Source of the DNA: Multifurca ochricompacta
Lineage: Eukaryota; Basidiomycota; Agaricomycetes; Russulales; Russulaceae
NCBI GenBank assembly: GCA_022496185.1
Contig: WTXG01000177.1
Coordinates: 1 to 64,000, forward strand
Reading direction: 5' to 3'
Length of the DNA stretch: 64,000 nucleotides
The notes beneath the pieces are model-generated. The model saw nothing but the letters and a program-made list of their open reading frames with translations. It was not told the DNA's origin and did no database searches. Position numbers and translations under genes: made by a program. Shown in pieces: positions 56,601 through 64,000 of the stretch (positions are counted from its first letter, which is position 1; each line of letters opens with the position of its first letter).

Positions 56601-57073
56601 TGAAGGTGAGATAATGGATTGGAAGCAAGGGAGGGAGATACGGACAGAGAGAAGGACATCAATCGCAGAAAATATGGCCTGTGCGGGTGGAAACACCTGA
56701 AAAAAACATGTTATAAGCCAGTCATAGCGAATGGGCCACACCAATTAGGACTCACCGAACCAATACCATTTACGAGTGGTGCGCAGTTCGAGAGGGCGAG
56801 GAGTATATTCACAGTTGGTTTAAGTCCCCTTAGAAGCTTCGTCTTGTGATTGCCGTTCCGGAACATGTTAAACAGAGACGTTCCTCCTTGAAGTACGTCG
56901 ATCACGGCGTCCGCGGTGCCACATCCTTTCAGCTTATTGAGAAGCTGGTGTTCGGACAGATTTATGCCTGTGTTTGTAAGATACTGATCCAGAGCGGCAT
57001 CTAAGATGAGCTTGAAATGAGAAGAGGAGGCAGTTGTGCGAATGTTTGTACGAGGAACTGAAGCTGAAGACAT
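53699..57073 (-). pseudogene. NLR-like gene: Goodbye-type N-terminus, NACHT NTPase, ankyrin repeats; eight exons, two lesions
   Basis: Exons (minus strand): 57073-56756, 56696-56646, 56593-56392, 56344-56216, 56155-55985, 55928-55904, 55851-55255 and 55195-53699, with phases that agree up to the last exon. The N-terminus (LRGLKPTVNILLALS, VFPPAQAIFSAIDVLLS, LLTILALATKQIQQGR) resembles the fungal STAND 'Goodbye' domain. NACHT has Walker A GNAGSGKSIL, split over a 25-nt microexon, and Walker B IIIDALDECP. At least six 33-residue ankyrin repeats follow. Fungal NLRs are thought to sense non-self and trigger cell death. A net one-base frameshift near 55150-55165 (after FRWVFCQLETLRRC) and a TGA at 54587-54589 between NACHT and ankyrin part break it. 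Exon 4's donor (GTTCGT) is the weakest boundary. Confidence 0.88.
53747..54340 (-). repeat. 99-bp tandem repeats encoding ankyrin units
   Basis: At least six units of 33 codons (GYALHAAAENGHLEIVKWLLDHGADVN-type, with small variation). Neighbouring units differ at only a few bases. The first, more diverged ankyrin unit lies further upstream (to about 54340) and the last is near 53720. Confidence 0.92.
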
Positions 57074-57842
57074 GAAGCTAGACTGGGTTATGGGGAAGAG
57101 TAAGAGGATCCTTGGGAAAGGCGGTGGATGGTTATCGATGGTTTATGTATAGATAGCCGCCTAAAGATGAAGATAGACGCTGAGATGTAGAGGTGACAAG
57201 AGGCAACATAGATTGGAGGACCAGTGAACTGAACGTTGCAGATGAAGCATCAGAACGGGCCATGACTAATATTTCCTCAGCCCTAATGCTAGATGATCAA
57301 GCACGAGGATCGAGAGAGAGAAATCTATTGTATTTAGTGCTGCATTATGAAACTAACCTGTGTAGAAAACTTGTGTACAACTTGTCCGATATCAATCATT
57401 CGGCTCCCCTTGCTCACAAGTACATTCTCAAAATATCTGATCTAACAACACAACCAGTCTAATACTACTAATGCCCGGTAGGGAATTCTGCTCATTCCCC
57501 CTTCTAATGAAGGCACAGCCGTGCGACGGCAAGCGAAGCCACCCAAACTTCTGTGTATGACAGCAAACACAAACAAAAACACGACGGCGAGCACGATCCC
57601 AATCCTGCTTTACATCACACCTACACCCACACCTTGACGAACTCCGACCGGCACGTCCGAGCCTAGCTTCCAGCCCCAACTAGCAGACGATGTGGAACCT
57701 TTAGCGCCAGCTTCGTGGATAGCGGCTGTTCCTTCAGGTGTAAGTTCCACTAGTTGAGGGATGGATAGGTACTCGTCTAATTGGGTGCATTTCCCAGTGG
57801 TGGTGACGACGACGAATCCCTTCGCGTGCACCCAGAAGTCAT
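57074..57842. other. Upstream region of the NLR gene, with one unassigned minus-strand frame
   Basis: Putative promoter side of the NLR gene. A minus-strand frame of 73 codons (57831-57610; contains QLDEYLSIPQLVELTPEG and Gly/Val repeats near its end) looks coding-like in composition and may be the remnant of an exon. A hydrophobic stretch (GIVLAVVFLFVFAVI) lies just downstream in another frame. I do not recognise the protein. Confidence 0.35.
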
Positions 57843-58511
57843 CTTACTCTCCCCCACCGCTGACATCCCTAAAGTGGTAATATTGTCACACGACTGTGAT
57901 GTGTAATAGTATTTATTTTAAAAAGGAAAGTTATCGTTGATCAACAAATATCATTACAAATCAAAGTCATGTGACATGTAGACAACGTTTTATAGTGAAA
58001 GACTGGCTCTGCTCATGTGACGACCTCACCCCCCTCACCTTCATCCAGGACACGCGGGCCTTCGTAAGGCCTCCTTCGGTGAGACGACCTTGCGAGCTGG
58101 ATTAAGTCTGAGTTAGTGATGTTGGGTAGTATGGGTAAGTTCGCCTTTCTTCTCCAACACACAGGCTCTCTTCCCCTCTTCACTCCTCTATCACACACAC
58201 TGCCTCTCTTGTTTCCCTCTACCAAGAGGTTTTGCACATGGTGGTTCCTACATTTCTTTTATGTTCACAACAGTAGTTACTATGTACTGGTAGTAGCTGT
58301 GTGATTTGGGCAAGGCCCTGAAGTGCAAATAAAATCGACTTCAAAAAAGATAAAGAAACCTAATAGTGAATGTGCTTAGCGTCCTCCCTCCTGTCTATGC
58401 AATGGACAATAACATGTCAATAACTTTCCTTTTTAAAATAAATATTATTACAAATCACAGCCGTGTGACAAGATTACCACTTTAGGGGTGTCAGTGGTGG
58501 GAGAGAGTAAG
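57843..58511. mobile_element. Non-autonomous element with ~90-bp terminal inverted repeats
   Basis: The left end (57843, CTTACTCTCCCCCACCGCTG) and right end (ending 58511) are inverted copies for about 90 bp, including CCTAAAGTGGTAAT and a TTTTAAAAAGGAAAG block, with scattered differences. No transposase is present. Flanking 8-mers do not match, so I cannot name the family. A LINE-like 3' tail lies inside (about 58257-58348). Confidence 0.65.
58257..58348 (+). repeat. Fragment resembling the LINE 3' end
   Basis: CACAACAGTAGTTACTATGTAC... to a short A-rich end resembles the last ~90 bp of LINE A, B and C. It could be a severely truncated LINE or a SINE that shares the LINE tail. Confidence 0.45.
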
Positions 58512-60376
58512 GTGTCTATCTATCATGAATGGACCCCTGACAGCTCTAAAGGATTGGGCAAACAACCGAGCTTGACTTAATTTTAATTTTCCCACCACCC
58601 ACCACTTTTTTCAACTCTTGTTTTATTAATTAGAATAACAGCACAACAAATGAAAACAGTCGAGCCTTTCTTTCGTCTTTTCTGCCATAACTACGAGAAG
58701 GCTGTCAACGATCCAGTATGAGGATGGTACCGCGAAACAAAAAGAAAAAAAGAAGAGAGAGAATGGCTGCAGGGTACTGCCCGGGACCAACACACAAAGT
58801 TCAAATTCGACAAGAACGAGGCGAGACAGCCTAAGAATCTAAGTCGTTCAAATTACTGTGCTGATTGACCTTATCGTCTAGTAGCTTTGGATAATCTCTT
58901 GTTAATCTTTACCAAAGCGTCATGTCAGGAATCAATTTGCGCAAAGGAGGCAATGAGCTCCTACATATATCAGTAACCTATCACAGGCAAGTACCGATGG
59001 ATTGGGCATGATGGCGTTCTTCAGTCGCTATTAAAGCCAAGATTCCTCTCCATTGGCTGAAAAATGAAGCAATTGGCAGAACTAGTGAACAGGGTGCTAG
59101 CTAGCTACCCCCATCTTTCCTTCTTCCTGACTGCGCCATCATTACAGGGACTCCTCTGCGTGAAGCTGTCGCTAAAGGGCTGTCTGATCCACAATTTAAC
59201 CGACCGATGGCCCTCTCCGCATCCCAGCTAGACGCGGCAGTTAAACGTGCTGCTACCAACTCACAACTCACTGCAGGAGCGCCTTTGGTGTCCCCGTAAT
59301 GCGGCTCCTCAAACACTCTCCCCCTCTAATCGTGCCGCGCTGACTCCTCGAGCACAAGCTGAAACTCAGTGTTTGCATTCTTGGGTTCGCCCCTTTCTCG
59401 ACTCGAGCGCGAACACGATCGGTTTGAACCCCCTTGACACTGCCACGGGTGGGGTGGCGCTGCGATCGCAAGTACTGGCCTCGTGTTATGCGTACACCCT
59501 GATGGGGTGTGTAAACATATGATCTGATCTGACGCATACGCAACTGGTCGAGTACCTTGCAATTAATGAAGGGGAGGGAGCCTCGTAGGATGGTGACGCA
59601 TCACGCATCACATTAGGTGATCGCGAGTACAATTCACGTTCCGAATATCCCGGACACTCTGGTGGCGTGGTACAACCCGTGCGATGCGTGCGTGCCACAC
59701 TCGGCTCCCTGACGCTCATTCAGACAACGATCCTACATGAGTACCAAATCATCAACAACTAGAAAGGCGAGTATACTACGAGAACATGTACTGTACGTGT
59801 ATTGCATCATATCATAAAGTAAAATGAATTGCAGTGTAATAAGTTACCTCCCCCTCCCCTCTTCCTCTCCGCTGAGCGCCAATCAAACCTCCTAAGCCAT
59901 AAACCACAAACCGAAAAACCGGAACAAACCACACACACACACCCTGTGCGATGCACTTCCTCCTCCCACTTCGCTTGCTCGCAGGCTCGCTACCACTTCC
60001 TCTGCTCCGCAGAAATGGGTCCAAACAATCTCCCATACATCGCGAAACCAAACACGTCACGTAGCTGATGCGCCACCTCGCGCGAGGCCTATACAACGTG
60101 CACGCCCCGCACACGCAGCGATCAACGCTGCCTAGGCACGCGTACGCGGCAACGGCGGCATGGGCACAGGCACGTCGAGCAGTGCTCGTCGGCGCGAGAG
60201 TGCCGCCCATAGCGCTGCACTACGATCGCGCACCGTACCCTTGAGCTCGGCGCCCGAGTCAGCGAATCGACTGAGCAAAGCAGCCGCACGGATCGCGGCA
60301 TCGTCTGCGTTTCCTGAGTCTGCGCCAGGATGGGTGGCTCGCAGAGCGGCGTCCTTGCGCCTGCGCGGGTTGCCAG
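58512..60376. other. Low-feature region with two short coding-like stretches
   Basis: No intact gene is supported. A plus-strand frame of about 65 codons (about 59107-59299; GTPLREAVAKGLSDPQ ... LDAAVKRAATNSQL) and a GC-rich minus-strand frame (about 60375-60132; DDAAIRAAALLSRFADSGAE) look like exon remnants of unknown genes. Neither has recognisable motifs, and I do not recognise either protein. The rest holds nothing I can name. Confidence 0.3.
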
Positions 60377-60520
60377 TAGTGTTGTGACGGCCCCGGCTCG
60401 GCCTGAAGCCGCGGCTTAGGCTCGGCTTTTGGCGGCTCAGGCTTTTCAAAACTCAAGCCTGGGCCGTAGCGACGGCTTCCGGCCGGCTTAGGCCCAAGCC
60501 GTGGCTTTACAGTGTCAAAT
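60377..60520. repeat. GC-rich repeat with GGCTCGGCT/AGCCGCGGCT units, hAT-end-like
   Basis: It begins TAGTGTTGTGACGG, loosely like the hAT terminus TAGTGATTG in this window. It then contains alternating GGCTCGG, GGCTTAGGC and their inverses up to about 60510. Such arrays are common near hAT ends. I found no matching second end or 8-bp duplication. Confidence 0.35.
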
Positions 60521-60784
60521 CAAGTTTTAGCTGCATTTTTTGAAGGACTTGTAGTTTACATTATATCAACCCCTGGCCACTGCTTTGGCCTTCTGCCATA
60601 TTATGTCTCCTATTTAACTCCTGTAACATAAATTGTCTTAGTTTAGCTTGTATCAATAACAGTGTTTGTAACAGGTGCTTCTATCCTGCACTTGCTATGT
60701 AGATAAGATAAGATGTTGAGATCATGGTGAAACTAAGAGTGAAAATCCAGCAAGAATAGACCTATATTGAACAATTGCTAAGAG

Positions 60785-60835
60785 CCTACAGCCCCAAGAG
60801 GACAAGATGGGGTCTGTAGTGTGCTACAGGGCATC
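60785..60835 (-). repeat. Fragment of a gypsy-1-like LTR
   Basis: A 24-bp exact match to the gypsy-1 LTR around its predicted transcript start (CATCTTGTCCTCTTGGGGCT read on the minus strand) within more diverged flanks. Confidence 0.5.
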
Positions 60836-60939
60836 TTTAAATAGGTTCTAGTACTATTATACGAAATACCACAGCCGATCGAGCATGCGATGTAAATCCA
60901 ATTAGTTATCAGTGGCTTACTTTCATAAGTACCCTGACA

Positions 60940-61075
60940 CATCTTATTTACTAATGTGCGATTGTTTCTGCTGGTCTGGCATTATCTAAAATACATACTA
61001 GACTACTTTAGACTACTTTACAATCAGATTATCAATTAATATTACTCAAAAAATGGCCATGTGTATCTATAACAT
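60940..61075 (+). repeat. Fragment of the hAT subterminal repeat
   Basis: Matches the units at 3364-3800 (GTGCGAT, TCTGCTGGTCTGGCATTATCTAAAATAC, TAGACTAC repeats). Confidence 0.6.
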
Positions 61076-61169
61076 CAGGAAAATGACTTTTGCTAGAATG
61101 ACTAGAATGGCTGGAATGGCTGGAATGGCTAGGGCGCCAGATTGTATTTACTATATGTGGGAATAGCAG

Positions 61170-61745
61170 CACTTTTTTTTATTTATTTGAATCAATTCTA
61201 TTACGCACTTGCGGGATGGTGCCCAATTGTGCGGCCACATCAGGGTACAATGTAGCTACTAATTACTACAAACAATGAGGGAGTCGACACAAAGTCATGG
61301 TGGAAAACCCATAAGGAAAAAACCGAAGTAGTTTTCTAAAGTAGAGAGGCCACAGGGAAAAACAGAGGCTGTTCACCAAAGCCAGAGAGAAAAAGGAACT
61401 TACTGGTCACCAAATTCCCCCCAAATCAGGCTGGCTTGTGAGGGTGAAGGGAGGTAACAGGCTTGGGGAAGGCCCACATGTCCTGGAAGAACTCCAGCAG
61501 GAAGTCACCCAAGCTTGAGTGTACAAGGGGCATTCAAGGAGGACATGCACAAATGTCACCAAGGAAGTGTCGTCGCAGGGGCAGGTGCGAGAGGAGACTG
61601 GGAGGGAGGGGTGAAAGCGCTCCTGGTATTCAGCAACAAAGGCATGGCCTGTGGTGAGGCACATGGCAGTGGAGCAGGTGCAACGTGTGAAAGGGACCTC
61701 ACACTTCTTAGTAGGTGCCGTCCAAAGGGGATGATTAGACCCATC
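61170..61745 (-). mobile_element. LINE D: severely 5'-truncated LINE with 12-bp TSD
   Basis: 576 bp: the ORF2 C-terminus (SNHPLWTAPTKKCEVPFTRC and TGHAFVAEYQERF, with a CPCDDTSLVTFVHVLLEC motif), the conserved 3' UTR and an 8-nt T run with a TTTATTTATTTGAAT-like tail. TGGGAATAGCAG is duplicated on both sides (61158-61169 and 61746-61757). It belongs to a diverged subfamily of the LINEs above. Confidence 0.85.
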
Positions 61746-61757
61746 TGGGAATAGCAG

Positions 61758-62430
61758 TGTGCATGCAACATGAATCAATACTGGAGATGCTGGGCCGGAC
61801 TAACTATCATACTTCCAATATGCATATTCTAATAAGACAGACTACCACATAGTTTAGAACCTATCATGAGTCTGTGAAATTTAATGGTAATGGATCACTA
61901 CCATAAATTTGCATGAGATATGCTGCTCATAAGAATGCACCCAGATGTGCAACAGTCTGAATGGCCACAAATTTATTGAGAAAGGCCAGTAGCTACTGCA
62001 TTGGTGGGACTGGACAGCCAGGCTTGATTAGATCATTCAAAGTGAGTCAGATAACTGATTCAGAGACAATTACACACTGCATGCACAATATGTTCCTTCA
62101 AATCTTGTCACAAGTAAATAGTATTATTTTTTCTCTCTTTATTTCACACTCTTTTTTTGGTTTTAAAGGACTATTTTCTGTAAGTGTTCACTTCAGTTTT
62201 GACAACATTAACATTACTTTATCTTATCTGCTGCATAAATAAAAGATAATAATAATATTAATAATAATTATATAGTTCCCCTTATCTGCACTCAATGCGC
62301 TCTTTGGTTTGGTTTGCCATTGAGTGTGAGTGTGGGAACTACATTTTCCATGCTGCACGCACAATTCTCACTCCACACTCCAATCAAAAAGCTGTCTTCC
62401 CCGCATCATCTTCACATTTATCTTTCTCCT
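61758..62430. other. Spacer without recognisable gene
   Basis: AT-rich, with an AATAATAATATTAATAATAATTATA simple tract near 62247-62271. No coding region supported. Confidence 0.5.
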
Positions 62431-62937
62431 TGTGAAACAGGCATGAGGCGCAGCATACTGACTGTGTGGTTAGTGGTTTAAATGCTAGAAAGACAAGTTA
62501 TACTTCAGAGGTGAAGAAAACTCTGTATTACTATACTACACACCTAGAAAGACAAGTTATCTACATGAGACGGTTAGTCAAAGGTAAGGTAGCAAGTAAG
62601 GGAAATGAGACTTACACTTCAGAGGTGAAGAAAACTCTGAAGTGTAGGAGACGAAACAGACACCCTTATATACTATTCAAGGGATGGTCTGTGCACTGGG
62701 AATAAGTCCACAAGTGCCGGACAAAGTCCAAACAATAAACATGAGGGCATAAGGCCATTGGCTACTACAGAAATCACATGTTACATGGTGTATCAGTCAG
62801 CTACTGCGGAATGTGAGAAGAAAAGTAATAATGATAATGTAAAAAGTCCGAAACTCCGGTATCTAATCTAATCTACAAAGCAGCTAATCTGATCACCTGA
62901 TGCCTGAAGCATCACCGAACATCTTCTGTGTTCAACA
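62431..62937 (-). repeat. 3' LTR of copia copy 2 (507 bp)
   Basis: Same length and ends as the LTR at 1731-2237, including the TATA box and the conserved stem near the predicted transcript start. Confidence 0.93.
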
Positions 62938-63206
62938 TCCCTCCATGCTGAAGGCATCTGGTCATGGATGGGAAATGAGTTGGATGAGCACACTGCCATC
63001 ACAATTAAATGAGCATATCGCCAGCCAGAGATCCAACTTCTCTAACTCTCAAGTGTGAGGAAGACATGGTGTTCAGAGGCATATCGCAGTGATTCGCTTA
63101 TGCAAACTGAAACCATACACACCTCTTGCATCACTCTCGAAGTTGAGAACTTTGCTCATGGTGGGAAAGTGAGACTGGTATACAAAGTCTCCAAATTCCA
63201 GCTCTC

Positions 63207-64000
63207 TCATTCCAGCATAAGTCCAAGTCCATTGACCATGGTTTCAAACGATGCTCTTGGTAGAGACTTAGTGAAGCCATCTGCCAGCATCTCTCCTGTG
63301 GGGGTTCGCACTAACTCAATTATGTGCGATTCAATGTACCCCCTAATGGCATGGTACTTGATGGGAATATGCTTTGACCGCCTTCCTGTGACTGGGTTTA
63401 ATGCCAAATCTACGGCACCCTTATTGTCACAGTGGAGTAGTATAGGGGAGGATACCTCATACCCTAGTTCCTCCATAAAAGTCCTATACCACGCTGCCTG
63501 ATTTGCAGCCTCAGAGAGGCTCATATATTCGGCTTCAGTGGTGGACTGTGCTACTGTTTTCTGTTTTCTGGAACACCATGAAATGGCACCATTTGCCAAG
63601 AAAAACACGTAGCCTGAGGTAGAGCGGCAGTCCTCTTGATCTCCCCATGAGGAATCTGCAAAGCCATGAAGGCCACTCTCCCCATTCCCTCCAGAATACC
63701 GCAACTTGCAGTCTTTTGTACTGTTAAGATACTTTAAGACATACTTTGCAAGCCGCATGTGATCTTGAGAGGGGTTGGAAGCGTACTGACTAAGGCGCGC
63801 CACAGCAAAACTGATATCAGGTCTGCTTCCAATCTGCACCCATAGCAGTGACCCCATCAGCTGTTGGTACTTCTTTATTTCAGAAGTAGATGCCTGGCCT
63901 TCAAACTTGACCAGATGTACATCAGCGCCAGAGGGAAGAGGAGTATATACTTGGTTGGAATCCCTCATCCCAAACTTCTCAATAATAGATAAAACGTAGG
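63207..64000 (-). CDS. pol: copia pol C-terminus (RNase H), partial at the window end
   Basis: Open for all 264 codons visible. The RNase H region has ADSSWGDQEDC, TEAEYMSLSEA and LLHCDNKGAVDLA, followed by the RSKHIPIKYHAIR block and the C-terminus ending at 63207. It has CGA (Arg) where copy 1 has a TGA, and it lacks the frameshifts of copy 1 in the shared part. It may be intact, but RT and upstream domains are outside the window. Confidence 0.9.
   Translation of the reverse strand, partial: YVLSIIEKFGMRDSNQVYTPLPSGADVHLVKFEGQASTSEIKKYQQLMGSLLWVQIGSRPDISFAVARLSQYASNPSQDHMRLAKYVLKYLNSTKDCKLRYSGGNGESGLHGFADSSWGDQEDCRSTSGYVFFLANGAISWCSRKQKTVAQSTTEAEYMSLSEAANQAAWYRTFMEELGYEVSSPILLHCDNKGAVDLALNPVTGRRSKHIPIKYHAIRGYIESHIIELVRTPTGEMLADGFTKSLPRASFETMVNGLGLMLE

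Larger units (their letters stand above)
62431..64000 (-). mobile_element. Ty1/copia retrotransposon, 3' part (copy 2), inverted relative to copy 1
   Basis: The 3' LTR is at 62431-62937 (minus orientation) and pol runs off the window end. It is near-identical to copy 1 over 1.5 kb. The LTR flank here is CTCCT (62426-62430) while copy 1 has CATAT, so these are separate insertions. Confidence 0.94.

Noticed and set aside
60377..60520. Complete second hAT family member
   Set aside because: Only one TIR-like end and the GC-rich array are visible; no partner end or 8-bp duplication was found downstream.

Overview
The window looks like a repeat-rich heterochromatic island of a filamentous basidiomycete, probably an agaricomycete. 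The evidence is spliceosomal introns of about 50-60 bp with GT-AG ends, chromodomain LTR retrotransposons, a BED/hAT transposase of the type common in mushrooms, and one NLR-type gene with a Goodbye-like N-terminal domain, NACHT and ankyrin repeats. Nearly everything else is transposon, and most copies are broken. I see no rRNA, no CRISPR and no bacterial features.

Positions 1 to about 35.9 kb are one nested transposon stack. A Ty1/copia 3' end (1-2237) abuts the LTR of a decayed chromovirus on the minus strand (pieces 2238-2644, 26249-27123). That LTR is interrupted by a solo copia LTR (26368-26885) and by a Tc1/mariner-like fold-back element (2647-26248). The left arm of the fold-back holds a hAT transposon (3018-17511, 8-bp TSD), and that hAT holds a chromovirus (gypsy-1, 4633-12983, 5-bp TSD) placed 7 bp before the transposase ATG. 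The right arm holds a second, very young chromovirus (gypsy-2, 18339-25824, 5-bp TSD). Removing the insertions restores two arms of 692 and 693 bp. Next come an accessory ORF and pol tail of the decayed chromovirus (27156-28735), another LTR (28736-29310), and a non-LTR retrotransposon (LINE A, 29311-35911, + strand).

Positions 36.5-53.4 kb hold a second Tc1-like fold-back with about 784-bp arms (36489-38110), a tRNA-like sequence (38562-38635), and LINE B (38948-53372, minus strand, 5'-truncated, 16-bp TSD). LINE B is interrupted by a short hAT derivative (42420-43673), a solo copia LTR (44583-45087) and full-length LINE C (45468-53284, TSD 13-14 bp).

Positions 53.7-57.1 kb hold the only host-type gene, an eight-exon Goodbye-NACHT-ankyrin gene with a frameshift and a nonsense codon. 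From 57.1 to 62.4 kb there is sparse sequence with small repeat fragments, including a 5'-truncated LINE with a 12-bp TSD. The window closes with a second copia copy (62431-64000) inverted relative to the first.

Three themes run through the window. First, most premature stops are TGA where a related copy or the family has Arg, and where copies can be compared this is CGA to TGA, as expected from CpG methylation and deamination or a RIP-like process. Second, both chromoviruses carry a leader complementary to their own predicted mRNA 5' end (Tf1-type self-priming) and a matching T-run at the gag stop with pol in the -1 frame. Third, gypsy-2 and the decayed relative share a zinc-knuckle ORF between pol and the 3' LTR, which is the best candidate here for an undescribed component.
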